Origin: Brenneria izbisi
GTDB lineage: Bacteria > Pseudomonadota > Gammaproteobacteria > Enterobacterales > Enterobacteriaceae
Length of the DNA stretch: 64,000 bases
Reading direction: 5' to 3'
NCBI RefSeq assembly: GCF_025840185.1
Contig: NZ_JAMPJU010000003.1
Coordinates: 310,001 to 374,000, forward strand
Shown here: positions 53,960-63,971 of the stretch, in pieces
Layout of the letters: each line of letters starts with the position of its first letter
Position numbering within the stretch: position 1 is the first letter of the stretch
The notes under the pieces: generated by a model
The model's database searches: none
What the model was told of the DNA's origin: nothing
What the model saw: only the letters and a program-made list of their open reading frames with translations
Program-made: the position numbers and the translations under genes

Positions 53960-55710
53960 TGAGCGAAAAGTCAGTCTTAGATGAACAATCGGCGGCGGAT
54001 GACAAGCATCCCGGTCCGTTGGTGGTAGAAGGGAAACTTGCTGACGCCGAACGGCTGAAACAGGAAAGCAATTTTCTGCGCGGCACTATTGCCGACGATC
54101 TGACGGATGGTCTGACGGGCGGCTTCAATGGCGACAACTTTTTACTGATCCGCTTTCACGGCATGTATCAGCAGGATGACCGCGATATCCGCGCCGAGCG
54201 CGCCGAGCAGAAGCTGGAGCCGCGCCATGCGATGATGCTGCGTTGTCGCTTGCCGGGCGGTGTGATCACGCCGCAACAATGGCTGGGCATCGATAAATTC
54301 GCCGCTGAAAACACGCTGTACGGCAGTATTCGTCTGACCAACCGCCAGACATTCCAGTTTCACGGCATTCTCAAGCCGAATGTCAAGCCGGCGCACCAGA
54401 TGCTGAACCGTCTGGGGCTCGATTCGCTGGCGACCGCCAATGACGTAAACCGTAACGTATTGTGCACCTCGAACCCGGTGGAGTCGGAACTGCATCAGCA
54501 GGCGTATGAGTGGGCGAAAAAGATTTCCGAGCACCTGTTGCCGCGCACCCGCGCTTACGCTGAAATCTGGCTGGATCAGGAGAAGGTCGCCACCACTGAT
54601 GAAGAGCCGATTCTGGGGGCGACCTATCTGCCGCGTAAGTTTAAAACCACCGTGGTGATCCCGCCGCAAAACGATGTGGACCTGCACGCCAACGATCTGA
54701 ATTTTGTGGCGATTGCCGATAATGGGCGTCTGGTGGGGTTCAACGTGCTGGTGGGCGGCGGGCTTTCCATCGCGCATGGCGACAAGGCGACTTATCCGCG
54801 CACCGCCAGCGAATTGGGCTACATTTCCATTGAGGATACGCTGGCGGTTGCCGAAGCGGTGGTGACCACGCAACGTGACTGGGGTAACCGCACCAACCGT
54901 AAGAATGCCAAAACCAAATACACGCTGGAGCGTGTGGGGGTCGATACCTTCAGGCAGGAAGTGGAAAAGCGCGCCGGTATAACTTTTGGCGCGGTACGGC
55001 CCTATGTATTCACCGGTCGCGGCGATCGTATCGGCTGGGTGAAGGGCATTGATAACAAATGGCATCTGACGCTGTTTATCGAGAATGGTCGTATTCTGGA
55101 TTATCCGGGGCGTCCGCTGAAAACCGGTCTGGCGGAAATCGCTAAAATTCATAAAGGCGATTTCCGTCTGACGGCGAACCAGAACCTGATCGTCGCTGGC
55201 GTGTCAGCGCGGAATAAGGCGAAAATCGAAACGCTGGCGCGCGAACACGGTCTGATGGATGATGACGTAAGCGAACAGCGTAAAAACTCAATGGCCTGCG
55301 TGTCGTTTCCGACCTGTCCGCTGGCGATGGCGGAAGCCGAGCGTTTTCTGCCGTCGTTCGTCACGTACGTTGAAAATATCATGCAGCGGCATGGCGTGGG
55401 CGATGAGCATATCGTACTGCGCGTCACTGGCTGTCCGAATGGCTGTGGTCGGGCGCTGCTGGCGGAAATCGGTCTGGTGGGGAAAGCGGTTGGACGCTAT
55501 AACCTGCATCTGGGCGGTAATCGCGAAGGCACGCGTATTCCGCGCATGTACCGCGAAAATATCAATGAAACCGAGATCCTCGGCGAAATTGATCGGTTAA
55601 TCGGCCTGTGGGCGAAAGATCGTCTTGAGAATGAAGGTTTTGGCGATTTCACCATCCGCAGCAACATCATCAAGCCGGTGCGCGATCCCGCCCGTGATTT
55701 CTATGACTGA
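53959..55710 (+). CDS. cysI: Sulfite reductase hemoprotein subunit CysI
   Basis: Beta subunit of sulfite reductase; uses siroheme coupled to a [4Fe-4S] cluster for the six-electron reduction of sulfite to sulfide. The 583-aa product (E. coli 570) has two sulfite/nitrite reductase half-domains. Conserved features: [12 protein letters not shown] (siroheme-contacting Arg), [10 protein letters not shown], and the four cluster cysteines in SFPTCPLA (with the preceding ACV) and [10 protein letters not shown]. It overlaps the cysJ stop by one base and is followed by cysH after twelve bases. CysG, which makes its siroheme, is 3.7 kb downstream. Confidence 0.97.
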   Translation: MSEKSVLDEQSAADDKHPGPLVVEGKLADAERLKQESNFLRGTIADDLTDGLTGGFNGDNFLLIRFHGMYQQDDRDIRAERAEQKLEPRHAMMLRCRLPGGVITPQQWLGIDKFAAENTLYGSIRLTNRQTFQFHGILKPNVKPAHQMLNRLGLDSLATANDVNRNVLCTSNPVESELHQQAYEWAKKISEHLLPRTRAYAEIWLDQEKVATTDEEPILGATYLPRKFKTTVVIPPQNDVDLHANDLNFVAIADNGRLVGFNVLVGGGLSIAHGDKATYPRTASELGYISIEDTLAVAEAVVTTQRDWGNRTNRKNAKTKYTLERVGVDTFRQEVEKRAGITFGAVRPYVFTGRGDRIGWVKGIDNKWHLTLFIENGRILDYPGRPLKTGLAEIAKIHKGDFRLTANQNLIVAGVSARNKAKIETLAREHGLMDDDVSEQRKNSMACVSFPTCPLAMAEAERFLPSFVTYVENIMQRHGVGDEHIVLRVTGCPNGCGRALLAEIGLVGKAVGRYNLHLGGNREGTRIPRMYRENINETEILGEIDRLIGLWAKDRLENEGFGDFTIRSNIIKPVRDPARDFYD

Positions 55711-55722
55711 CAGGAGATCCTG

Positions 55723-56457
55723 ATGTCTGAGCTTAATCTTGATGCGCTCAATGCGTTGCCGAAAGCCGCGCAGTCCGACGCGCTGGCTGAAGTGAATAAG
55801 CAGCTTGAGTCATTGTCCGCGCAGGAAAGGGTGGCGTGGGCGCTGGAACATCTGCCGGGGGAATATGTGCTGTCTTCCAGCTTCGGGATTCAGGCGGCGG
55901 TATCGCTGCATTTGGTCACGCAGTTTCGGCCTGATCTCCCGGTTATCCTTACGGATACCGGTTATCTTTTTCCTGAAACCTACCAGTTTATTGATACGCT
56001 GACGGATCAACTGAAGTTGAATCTGAAGGTGTATCGTGCCGCTCAGTCACCGGCGTGGCAGGAGGCGCGTTACGGAAAACTGTGGGAGCAGGGCGTTGAT
56101 GGTATTGAACGCTATAACCAGATGAACAAGGTTGAACCGATGAATCACGCGCTGAGCGAACTTAAGGCCCGAACCTGGTTCGCGGGATTACGGCGCGAAC
56201 AATCCGGCAGCCGCGGGCATCTGCCGGTACTGGCGGTGCAGCGCGGGGTATTCAAACTCCTGCCGATTATCGACTGGGACAACCGTCAGGTTTATCAATA
56301 CCTGAAGCAAAACGGCCTGAGCTATCATCCGTTATGGGAACAGGGCTATCTCTCGGTGGGCGACACGCACACCACCCGCAAGTGGGAACCGGGAATGAGC
56401 GAGGAAGAAACGCGCTTTTTCGGCCTTAAACGCGAGTGCGGCTTGCATGAGGGGTAA
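55723..56457 (+). CDS. cysH: Phosphoadenosine phosphosulfate (PAPS) reductase CysH
   Basis: Reduces PAPS to sulfite using thioredoxin or glutaredoxin. The 244-aa product has the length of E. coli CysH. The ATP-pyrophosphatase-like fold carries [14 protein letters not shown] near residue 45 and [17 protein letters not shown], and the catalytic Cys is C239 in the C-terminal KRECGLHEG. No extra cysteine pairs are seen, as expected for the iron-sulfur-free PAPS-type enzyme. Third gene of cysJIH; convergent with eutR, which ends five bases away. Confidence 0.97.
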   Translation: MSELNLDALNALPKAAQSDALAEVNKQLESLSAQERVAWALEHLPGEYVLSSSFGIQAAVSLHLVTQFRPDLPVILTDTGYLFPETYQFIDTLTDQLKLNLKVYRAAQSPAWQEARYGKLWEQGVDGIERYNQMNKVEPMNHALSELKARTWFAGLRREQSGSRGHLPVLAVQRGVFKLLPIIDWDNRQVYQYLKQNGLSYHPLWEQGYLSVGDTHTTRKWEPGMSEEETRFFGLKRECGLHEG

Positions 56458-56461
56458 CGCG

Positions 56462-57502
56462 TTAATGCTGCAAACGTCGTCGCAGCGTTAATGAAGGCTT
56501 CTCATTGAACAATTTCTGATAATCGCTGGAAAACTGCCCCAGATGCCAGAATCCCCATTGCATTGCCGCATCCTGTACGGTGTGGTGCTGCGATCGGGGA
56601 CTGATGAGTTCGCGACGTACCGCGTTGAGACGGATAATTTTAAGCCATGCGTTAGGCCCAATTCCCAATATATTCTGGAAGGCGTTTTGCAATGTCCGCC
56701 GACTGACATGCAATTGTCGGCACAACTCAAGCACGGTCACCGGTTCGGATGTCTGGCTCAACACGTACTCACGCGCAAAAGCGATCAGTTTTCTCTGATG
56801 CTTGCCTTGCGTTTGGTCGGCGGAGGGCTGTACGTTTTCCAGAAACGAAATCAGCGTGGTCAGCAGATTATGCTGGAGCACTTTCTCCGCATTCTTCTGT
56901 TTCATCCACCCAGGAGAGTGGCAGCTATGCCAGAGCGCCTGACGAATAAACGCGCACAGCGTGGCTTTTTTGTCAGGTTCAACCATCAGCGCGGTTCCCT
57001 GATTTAAGCGTTGGAGCATCCATTCCGGGTCATTTAACGCGCCAATATACTGGTAAAGCACATCCTGCGAGATCACCACTCCCAGAATGGAAAAATCATC
57101 GGGCGTGGTTAATTCAAACTCCTTGCCGCCGGGACTGACGGCAATGGAGTGTTGGTCCAGCCGCTGTGAGCCAATAAATCCCCGATTTTCCAGCGTGGAC
57201 GGAATGCCAAACCAGAATGATCCCGGCCACACCATGCAGGACTGACGTAACGCGAGATTGGTATATTCGTGACAGAGTTGAACGCCGTCTAACAGCAACT
57301 CCTGAAGCTCCCCACGGAAATGACCGGGCGAAACCTGATCGTAAAGTTGTTGCCAGGCGGTAATTGAGCAGGATTGCGCGTAAACGTCCTGAGTCGAGGA
57401 CTGGTGGATGTTTTGAGCTTTGCCCAGGGAGGACGCCATTTTTTCCTGAGAAAAAACCAAAGCATCAAGATGGTGCAGATGGGTAAGGTTGCCTGTTCTC
57501 AT
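56462..57502 (-). CDS. eutR: HTH-type transcriptional regulator EutR
   Basis: AraC-family regulator, known in Salmonella and E. coli to activate the eut operon when both ethanolamine and adenosylcobalamin are present. The 346-aa product aligns through ALRQSCMVWPGSFWFGIP in the N-terminal sensing domain. Matching C-terminal DNA-binding segments are ARREYVLS-like AREYVLSQTSEPVTVLELC, RRTLQNAFQNILGIGPNAWL and AAMQWGFWHLGQFSSDYQKLF. It lies downstream of eutE on the same strand, 140 bases apart, with a stem-loop between. GGAGG eight bases before ATG 57502 fixes the start. No other eut gene is in the window. Confidence 0.93.
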   Translation of the reverse strand: MRTGNLTHLHHLDALVFSQEKMASSLGKAQNIHQSSTQDVYAQSCSITAWQQLYDQVSPGHFRGELQELLLDGVQLCHEYTNLALRQSCMVWPGSFWFGIPSTLENRGFIGSQRLDQHSIAVSPGGKEFELTTPDDFSILGVVISQDVLYQYIGALNDPEWMLQRLNQGTALMVEPDKKATLCAFIRQALWHSCHSPGWMKQKNAEKVLQHNLLTTLISFLENVQPSADQTQGKHQRKLIAFAREYVLSQTSEPVTVLELCRQLHVSRRTLQNAFQNILGIGPNAWLKIIRLNAVRRELISPRSQHHTVQDAAMQWGFWHLGQFSSDYQKLFNEKPSLTLRRRLQH

Positions 57503-57596
57503 GTGCGCTTACCTCCAGGAAAACAATATGATGCTACTAAACGCCCCTTATCTATGCAGGCTGTGGTATCGAACTGGTACGGATACGTTATCCTCG

Positions 57597-57624
57597 GTTG
57601 CCGCTGTCGATAGACAGCGGCAAC
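57597..57624. other. 12-bp stem-loop between eutE and eutR
   Basis: GTTGCCGCTGTC (57597-57608) and GACAGCGGCAAC (57613-57624) form a perfect stem with a 4-base loop. On the plus strand ATGG and six T residues follow; on the minus strand, the direction of the eut genes, there is no T-run. It could stop antisense transcription or protect the eutE mRNA end. Confidence 0.55.
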
Positions 57625-57642
57625 ATGGTTTTTTATTGATGA

Positions 57643-59022
57643 CTACACAATACGAAACATATCCACCATTACGCAACGACGGATGCGCACAAATGTGCGC
57701 GCCGACGTCACGCCTTCTCCGGTTGGCGTCGAAATAGTCATGGAAGTACAGCCTTCGCCGCCTAACCCCAACCCCGCGATACAGGAACCATTCTTGACAA
57801 AAATGCTGGTATTGATCGCGTTGGCCATTTTGTGCAGGTTATTGATATTGGATGAATGCATGGCGGCGGTGTGACGGCAACCGCCTTCCAGCCGCACGGC
57901 CAGTTCAATCGCTTCCTCTACGTTGCTTACGCGTACAACCGGGAGCACCGGCATCATCATTTCCGTGACGGCAAAGGGATGTTGGGCATCAGTCTCCGCC
58001 AGCAGCAGGCGTGTTTGCTCGCCGACATCCAGGCCGATCGCCGCCGCGATTTTTGCCGCATCGCGTCCGACCCAGTCACGGCTGACGCGTCCTTTTCCGT
58101 TCTCATCAATATCGCTAAGCACTACGGGCAGTAACTGTTTTACCTGCGCTTCATTCAATAACACGGCCTGATTTTTCTGCATTTCCGCCAGCAACGCATC
58201 GGCAACGCTATCGACGACGATTACCACTTTTTCATCAACGCAAATGATGTTGTTGTCAAACGATGCGCCACGAACAATTGCCTGCGCAGCACGGTGGATA
58301 TCAGCGGTTTCGTCCACGACAACCGGGGGATTGCCTGCTCCGGCGGCAATAAGCCGTTTGTCGGTATGTTTGCGCGCCGCCTCCACAACCGCTTCACCGC
58401 CCGTCACGACCAGCAGGTTGACGCCGGGATGACGGAACAAACGCTGTGCGGTTTCAATATTGGGATCCTTCACGGTGACCAGCAGGTTTTCCGGTCCGCC
58501 TACCGCGACGATGGCTTTGTTCAACAGGCTGATGGTGTACAGCGACACTTTTTTCGCCGAAGGATGGGGCGCAAAAACGATACTGTTGCCTGCGGCAATC
58601 ATACTGATAGCGTTATTGATAACGGTCGCCGCAGGATTGGTCGACGGCGTAACCGAGGCAACGACGCCCCAGGGCGCGTTTTCAATCAGCGTCAGGCCAT
58701 TGTCGCCGGTGATGACTTCCGCCGACAGGCTTTCTGTGCCCGGCGTGCTGCGCGCCTGAGAGACATTTTTGGCATATTTATCGACCACGCGTCCCATGCC
58801 GGTTTCCTCTACCGCCATTTCTGCCAGCACCTGAGCATACCGCTCGCCGGCCTGACGGATGGCAGCGATCACGTTTTGACGCAAAACCACGTTATCCAGA
58901 CGTTTTTGTGCCTGAGTCGCTGCATTAACGGCATCATCAAGCGATTCAAATACGCCGTATTGTGCATCAAACTCAACAAACGGGTATGTCGGGGCGCTTA
59001 GCTCTTGGGTTGACTGTTTCAT
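57643..59022 (-). CDS. eutE: CoA-acylating acetaldehyde dehydrogenase EutE
   Basis: Converts acetaldehyde, CoA and NAD+ to acetyl-CoA; in ethanolamine use it follows ammonia-lyase. The 459-aa product is EutE over its full length. The nucleophile C261 lies in GASFDNNIICVDEK, and the nucleotide-binding VTPSTNPAATVINNAIS and C-terminal GLGLGGEG...PTGEGVTSARTF segments are conserved. The N-terminus differs from E. coli EutE (467 aa): the amphipathic helix of the microcompartment-targeting peptide (MNQQDIEQVVKAVLL type) is replaced by an unrelated Pro/Aromatic segment, MKQSTQELSAPTYPFVEF. This suggests a soluble enzyme. It is divergent from cysG. Confidence 0.93.
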   Translation of the reverse strand: MKQSTQELSAPTYPFVEFDAQYGVFESLDDAVNAATQAQKRLDNVVLRQNVIAAIRQAGERYAQVLAEMAVEETGMGRVVDKYAKNVSQARSTPGTESLSAEVITGDNGLTLIENAPWGVVASVTPSTNPAATVINNAISMIAAGNSIVFAPHPSAKKVSLYTISLLNKAIVAVGGPENLLVTVKDPNIETAQRLFRHPGVNLLVVTGGEAVVEAARKHTDKRLIAAGAGNPPVVVDETADIHRAAQAIVRGASFDNNIICVDEKVVIVVDSVADALLAEMQKNQAVLLNEAQVKQLLPVVLSDIDENGKGRVSRDWVGRDAAKIAAAIGLDVGEQTRLLLAETDAQHPFAVTEMMMPVLPVVRVSNVEEAIELAVRLEGGCRHTAAMHSSNINNLHKMANAINTSIFVKNGSCIAGLGLGGEGCTSMTISTPTGEGVTSARTFVRIRRCVMVDMFRIV

Positions 59023-59454
59023 ATGCGCAATCCTCTATTTATATCAGTGAGATAAACTCAAACAGCTTAATAGTAAGCGAAGGTGAATACGGCAATCCGA
59101 CTATCAATGCGGGATACGGCGAATCCATCCTGTATTCGAACGTAGCGCGAACAGATCACGTGCGCACATCATCTGTCTTGCAACTTGTCCATTGCCCGGT
59201 TGGGCCGTATGCATGTTGCAATGAATCAATGAAAGGAAATATCAAAAATCGGCAAACGCTTCACAACTTTGATGCGTGTCATAAACTCATTTTCTATTTT
59301 GTGAGCGCATCCGGTTATTGAATAGATGACAGCAGCCCGCTTTTTGGTGTTGTTATTCCATTACGGAACTTGTCATTCCAATTCGGCATTTCATAAGTGT
59401 GCTGACCGCACCGTATAGTCGCTTTATCCATTTTTTTGTTTAGTTAAGGCGATT
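59023..59454. promoter_or_regulatory. eutE-cysG divergent control region
   Basis: 432 bases without a convincing gene. The right part has TTCC-ATTAC-GGAA (59356-59368) followed by ATTCCAATTCGG, an AT-rich palindromic stretch before cysG that could be a CysB site. I do not recall the consensus precisely enough to claim it. AGAGGA near 59029-59034 (minus strand) is the eutE ribosome site, and AAGG (59446-59449) that of cysG. Confidence 0.4.
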
Positions 59455-60897
59455 GTGAACTATCTCCCTTTATTCGCTGACCTTCGGGGCCGCCCTGTGT
59501 TGGTGGTCGGCGGCGGTGATATCGCCTCACGTAAAATAGGACTGTTGCAACGAGCCGGCGCCGAGGTAAAAGTTGTCGCGCAGTCGCTGGCGGATGAATT
59601 GGTCGCACAGTTTGAGTCAGGCAAGATTCAATGGCTGGCCAGGCATTTTACGCCGACGTTGTTGTCCGACGTGTTTCTGGTGATTGCCGCCACCGATGAC
59701 GCCGCGTTGAATGCGGCGGTATTCGAGGCCGCCAATCAGCGCCATCTGCTGGTCAATGTGGTGGATGATCAGCCCAAATGTTCTTTTATTTTTCCTTCTA
59801 TCATCGATCGTTCTCCGCTGGTGGTGGCGATTTCCTCTGGCGGTCAAGCGCCGGTGCTGGCGCGCCTGTTGCGTGAAAAACTGGAAGCGCTGTTGCCCGC
59901 CAGTCTGGGAACCCTGGCCGCGCTCGCGGGGAGTTGGCGCGAGCGCATCAAATCCCGACTCCATTCGGTGAGCGCGCGCCGTCGTTTCTGGGAGCGGCTG
60001 TTCATGGGGCGCTTTGCCTCGCTGGTCGGCGCCGGACAACTGGCGCAGGCTGAAGACGAACTGCAACAGCAGTTGCAGCTTGAGCAGCATGCGCAGCAAC
60101 AGCCTGCGGCGACCCGTGGTGAGGTGGTGCTGGTGGGCGCGGGCCCCGGTGATGCCGGACTGCTGACGCTGCGTGGTTTGCAAGTTATTCAGCAGGCGGA
60201 TGTCGTGCTATATGATCATCTGGTCAGCGGCGAGGTGCTGGAACTGGTGCGCCGTGATGCCGAACGTATTTGCGTGGGGAAACGGGCGAGCGCGCATTCG
60301 TTGCCGCAGGATGAGATTAACCAACTGCTGGTGACGCTGGCGCAGCAAGGCAAGCGGGTGGTGAGGTTGAAAGGCGGCGATCCGTTTACGTTTGGGCGCG
60401 GCGGCGAAGAACTGCAAGCGGTGGCGCAGGCGGGCATTGCCTTTCAGGTGGTGCCCGGCGTGACGGCGGCGGCGGGGGCGACGGCATATGCTGGTATCCC
60501 GTTGACGCATCGGGATTATGCCCAAAGCGTGATGTTTATCACCGGCCATTGTCGGCCTGATGGCGATGCGCTGGATTGGTCAACGCTGGCGCGTGGACGC
60601 CAGACTCTGGCGATTTATATGGGAACGGTGAAGGCGGCGGAAATCAGTCAACAACTGATTGCCCATGGTCGTTCGGCGCAAACGCCCGTCGCCGTAATAG
60701 GCCGCGGCACCCGACACGATCAGCGGGTGCTCACCGGCACGCTGCGACAGTTGGAACAATTGGCCCGGCAGACGCCGACACCGGCCTTGTTGGTGATAGG
60801 CGAAGTCGTGAATTTGCATCATCAGATCGCCTGGTTTGGACAGCAAACGCTGGCGGCGCGGCAAGACAGCCGTCCGGCGGTAGTGAATTTGGCTTAA
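59455..60897 (+). CDS. cysG: Siroheme synthase CysG
   Basis: Trifunctional enzyme that makes siroheme, the prosthetic group of CysI. The 480-aa product has an N-terminal precorrin-2 dehydrogenase/ferrochelatase half (about 1-205). It contains [11 protein letters not shown] (NAD site), [20 protein letters not shown] and [16 protein letters not shown]. The C-terminal uroporphyrinogen-III methyltransferase half (about 220-460) has [30 protein letters not shown] and [20 protein letters not shown]. The start is GTG at 59455, preceded by AAGG. It is the first gene of a cysG-cysD-cysN-cysC operon, unlike E. coli where cysG lies with nirBD. Confidence 0.95.
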   Translation: MNYLPLFADLRGRPVLVVGGGDIASRKIGLLQRAGAEVKVVAQSLADELVAQFESGKIQWLARHFTPTLLSDVFLVIAATDDAALNAAVFEAANQRHLLVNVVDDQPKCSFIFPSIIDRSPLVVAISSGGQAPVLARLLREKLEALLPASLGTLAALAGSWRERIKSRLHSVSARRRFWERLFMGRFASLVGAGQLAQAEDELQQQLQLEQHAQQQPAATRGEVVLVGAGPGDAGLLTLRGLQVIQQADVVLYDHLVSGEVLELVRRDAERICVGKRASAHSLPQDEINQLLVTLAQQGKRVVRLKGGDPFTFGRGGEELQAVAQAGIAFQVVPGVTAAAGATAYAGIPLTHRDYAQSVMFITGHCRPDGDALDWSTLARGRQTLAIYMGTVKAAEISQQLIAHGRSAQTPVAVIGRGTRHDQRVLTGTLRQLEQLARQTPTPALLVIGEVVNLHHQIAWFGQQTLAARQDSRPAVVNLA

Positions 60898-60906
60898 GGA
60901 ATGGTT

Positions 60907-61815
60907 ATGGACGAGAAACGACTCACTCATTTACAGCAACTCGAAGCTGAGAGCATCCACATCATTCGTGAGGTGGCGGCGGAGTTCAGCAACCCGGTGA
61001 TGATGTATTCCATCGGCAAAGATTCCTCAGTCATGCTGCATCTGGCGCGTAAAGCGTTTTATCCGGGATCGCTGCCGTTCCCACTGCTGCATGTGGATAC
61101 CGGCTGGAAATTCCGTGAAATGTACGCGTTCCGCGACCGGACAGCCAAAGCCTATGGTTGCGAGTTGTTGGTGCATCGTAATCCGCAGGGCGAGGCGCTC
61201 GGCATTAACCCGTTTATCCACGGCAGCGCCAAGCATACCGATATCATGAAAACCGAGGGATTGAAGCAGGCGCTGGATAAATATGGTTTCGATGCCGCAT
61301 TCGGCGGCGCCCGGCGTGATGAAGAGAAATCCCGCGCTAAAGAACGGATTTATTCCTTCCGCGATCGTTTTCATCGCTGGGACCCGAAAAGCCAGCGCCC
61401 CGAACTGTGGCATAACTACAACGGCCAAATCAACAAGGGCGAAAGCATTCGCGTTTTCCCGTTGTCCAACTGGACCGAACTGGATATCTGGCAATACATC
61501 TATCTGGAAAATATCGACATTGTGCCGCTTTATCTGGCGGCGATGCGCCCGGTGCTGGAACGTGACGGCATGCTGCTGATGGTGGATGACGATCGTATCG
61601 ATCTGCAACCGGGCGAAGTGATTAAACAACGGATGGTGCGTTTCCGCACCCTGGGGTGCTGGCCGTTGACCGGCGCGGTGGAATCCAACGCGCAAACGCT
61701 GCCGGAGATCATTGAAGAGATGCTGATTTCCACCACCAGTGAGCGTCAGGGACGAATGATCGACCGCGATCAGGCCGGTTCGATGGAATTGAAAAAGCGT
61801 CAAGGGTATTTCTGA
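60907..61815 (+). CDS. cysD: Sulfate adenylyltransferase subunit 2 CysD
   Basis: Catalytic small subunit of ATP sulfurylase; with CysN makes adenosine 5'-phosphosulfate. The 302-aa product (same as E. coli) has the PP-loop-like signature [20 protein letters not shown], and [17 protein letters not shown] with [17 protein letters not shown] 60907 is preferred over the in-frame ATG at 60901 because TAAGGA, directly after the cysG stop, then lies six bases upstream. It follows cysG by 9 bases and precedes cysN by 11. Confidence 0.97.
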   Translation: MDEKRLTHLQQLEAESIHIIREVAAEFSNPVMMYSIGKDSSVMLHLARKAFYPGSLPFPLLHVDTGWKFREMYAFRDRTAKAYGCELLVHRNPQGEALGINPFIHGSAKHTDIMKTEGLKQALDKYGFDAAFGGARRDEEKSRAKERIYSFRDRFHRWDPKSQRPELWHNYNGQINKGESIRVFPLSNWTELDIWQYIYLENIDIVPLYLAAMRPVLERDGMLLMVDDDRIDLQPGEVIKQRMVRFRTLGCWPLTGAVESNAQTLPEIIEEMLISTTSERQGRMIDRDQAGSMELKKRQGYF

Positions 61816-61826
61816 GGAGCCGTTGC

Positions 61827-63287
61827 ATGAACTCGTTTGTGGAAAAAGATGCAGAGATAAAAGAGAGCGCAATCGCGAAACAGATCGCCGAGCAAGGCGG
61901 TGTAGAAGCCTATCTGCACGCGCAACAAGATAAAACCCTGTTGCGTTTTCTGACCTGCGGCAGCGTCGACGATGGTAAAAGCACCCTCATTGGCCGTTTG
62001 CTGCACGATACCCGTCAGATTTATGAAGATCAGTTAACCACGTTGCACAGCGACAGCAAGCGTCTGGGAACGCAGGGTGAGAAGCTGGATCTGGCGTTGC
62101 TGGTGGATGGCCTTCAGGCTGAGCGTGAGCAGGGCATCACTATTGATGTGGCGTACCGTTACTTCTCCACGGAAAAGCGTAAATTCATTATTGCCGATAC
62201 GCCGGGGCATGAGCAGTACACCCGCAATATGGCGACCGGAGCATCGACCTGTGAACTGGCGATCCTGCTGATCGATGCGCGTAAAGGCGTGCTGGATCAG
62301 ACCCGCCGTCACAGTTTTATCGCCACCTTGTTGGGCATTCGTCATCTGGTGGTGGCGGTGAATAAAATGGATCTGGTGGATTACCAGCAAACGGTATTCG
62401 AACAGTTTAAACAGGATTATCTGGATTTCGCCCAGCAACTCCCGGCTGACCTGAATATTACCTTTGTGCCGATTTCCGCGCTGGATGGCGACAACGTCGC
62501 GACGCCAGCCGGCACCATGAGTTGGTATAGTGGGCCAACACTGCTGGATGTGCTGGAAACCGTGAATGTGGCGCAGCGTAGTCTGACGCTGCCGATGCGT
62601 TTCCCGGTTCAGTACGTGAACCGGCCTAATCTGGATTTCCGGGGCTATGCGGGAACGCTGGCATCAGGTGTCGTCCGTGTCGGTCAGCGGATAAAAGCGC
62701 TGCCTTCCGGTATCGAATCGACCATTAGCCGGATCGTGACTTTTGATGGCGATCGGCAACAAGCGCAGGCGGGCGAAGCCATTACCCTGGTGCTGGCCGA
62801 CGAAATTGATATCAGCCGCGGCGATCTGCTGGTGGACGGCGGCGAAACCCTGAGTACGGTGCGCAATGCCCTGGTGGATGTAGTGTGGATGGCGGAACAG
62901 CCGCTGGTGCCGGGACAAAGCTACGATATCAAGATTAGCGGTAAGAAAACGCGCGCCAGAGTTGAGAACATTCAGTATCAGGTGGAGATCAACTCGCTGA
63001 CGCAGCGCGTCGCGGAGAATCTGCCGCTGAATGGGATCGGGCTGGTTGAACTGGCGTTTGATGAGTCGATGGTACTGGACAATTATCAGCAAAACCATGT
63101 TACCGGCGGCATGATATTTATCGATCGTCTGACGAATGTCACCGTCGGCGCGGGGCTGGTAAGAGAGCCGGTTGAACAGGTTTATCAGGAGCCCGGCGCC
63201 TATAGCGCATTTGAACTGGAACTGAATGCGCTGGTTCGTCGTCATTTCCCACATTGGGGCGCCCGTGATTTGCTGGGGGGGAAATAA
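61827..63287 (+). CDS. cysN: Sulfate adenylyltransferase subunit 1 CysN (GTPase)
   Basis: Regulatory GTPase subunit of ATP sulfurylase, of the EF-Tu family. The 486-aa product (E. coli 475) has G1 [10 protein letters not shown] (about 45-54), G2/switch region [15 protein letters not shown]3 [11 protein letters not shown] and G4 NKMDL, followed by two EF-Tu-like beta-barrel domains. There is no APS kinase fusion, since cysC follows as a separate gene. ATG 61827 follows GAGGAG. The stop is one base from the cysC GTG. Confidence 0.97.
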   Translation: MNSFVEKDAEIKESAIAKQIAEQGGVEAYLHAQQDKTLLRFLTCGSVDDGKSTLIGRLLHDTRQIYEDQLTTLHSDSKRLGTQGEKLDLALLVDGLQAEREQGITIDVAYRYFSTEKRKFIIADTPGHEQYTRNMATGASTCELAILLIDARKGVLDQTRRHSFIATLLGIRHLVVAVNKMDLVDYQQTVFEQFKQDYLDFAQQLPADLNITFVPISALDGDNVATPAGTMSWYSGPTLLDVLETVNVAQRSLTLPMRFPVQYVNRPNLDFRGYAGTLASGVVRVGQRIKALPSGIESTISRIVTFDGDRQQAQAGEAITLVLADEIDISRGDLLVDGGETLSTVRNALVDVVWMAEQPLVPGQSYDIKISGKKTRARVENIQYQVEINSLTQRVAENLPLNGIGLVELAFDESMVLDNYQQNHVTGGMIFIDRLTNVTVGAGLVREPVEQVYQEPGAYSAFELELNALVRRHFPHWGARDLLGGK

Positions 63288-63288
63288 C

Positions 63289-63909
63289 GTGTCCTCAGGT
63301 CATCCAGCTTCTGCCGACGAGAATATCGTCTGGCACTCGCATGCCGTATCGCGTCAGGCGCGCGAGCGATTGCACGGACATCGGGGCGTCGTGCTCTGGT
63401 TTACCGGGCTTTCCGGTTCCGGTAAATCCACGCTGGCGGGCGCATTGGAGCAGGCGTTGCATCAGCAAGGGGTAAGCACTTACCTGTTGGATGGCGATAA
63501 CGTCCGGCATGGATTATGTGGTGATTTGGGATTCAGCGATGATGATCGGCGGGAGAATATCCGCCGTGTCGGTGAAGTCGCCAAACTGATGGTAGACGCC
63601 GGGTTGGTGGTACTGACCGCGTTTATTTCTCCTCATCGCGCCGAGCGTCAAATAGTGCGGGATTTGCTGGATGAAGGGCAGTTTATCGAAGTGTTCGTCG
63701 ATACGCCGTTGGCGGTTTGCGAAGCACGTGATCCCAAAGGGTTGTACAAGAAAGCGCGCGCGGGCGAACTGCGTAATTTCACTGGGATCGATGCGGTTTA
63801 TGAAGCGCCGCAAACACCTGATATTCATCTGAATGGCGAACAATTAGTAACAAATTTGACGGGGCGATTGTTAGATCTGTTGCGTGGTCGAGCTATTATC
63901 AAACTCTGA
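63289..63909 (+). CDS. cysC: Adenylylsulfate kinase CysC
   Basis: Phosphorylates adenosine 5'-phosphosulfate at the 3' position to PAPS, the substrate of CysH. The 206-aa product (E. coli 201) has the P-loop GLSGSGKST, the [10 protein letters not shown] motif, the FISPHRAER loop with the acceptor-site residues, and [23 protein letters not shown]. The start is GTG at 63289 behind GGGGGG, one base after the cysN stop. A longer frame starting at 63226 lies inside cysN and is rejected. Last recognised gene of cysG-cysD-cysN-cysC. Confidence 0.95.
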   Translation: MSSGHPASADENIVWHSHAVSRQARERLHGHRGVVLWFTGLSGSGKSTLAGALEQALHQQGVSTYLLDGDNVRHGLCGDLGFSDDDRRENIRRVGEVAKLMVDAGLVVLTAFISPHRAERQIVRDLLDEGQFIEVFVDTPLAVCEARDPKGLYKKARAGELRNFTGIDAVYEAPQTPDIHLNGEQLVTNLTGRLLDLLRGRAIIKL

Positions 63910-63971
63910 TGTTCACGCCAATATCGCGTTTTGCCGCGTGGTGCGTGAGAGTTGCAGGAGAGTAAAAGATA

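Noticed and set aside
58294-59001. 235-codon plus-strand frame opposite eutE
   Set aside because: It mirrors the EutE frame and has no homology that I recognise; EutE is unambiguous.
56458-59454. Search for CRISPR repeats or cas genes near cysH, where E. coli carries them
   Set aside because: The interval is filled by eutR and eutE; no regularly spaced repeats were seen.
63226-63288. N-terminal extension of cysC into cysN
   Set aside because: The extra 21 residues read the end of cysN in another frame. GTG 63289 with a GGGGGG ribosome site and the family N-terminus is better.
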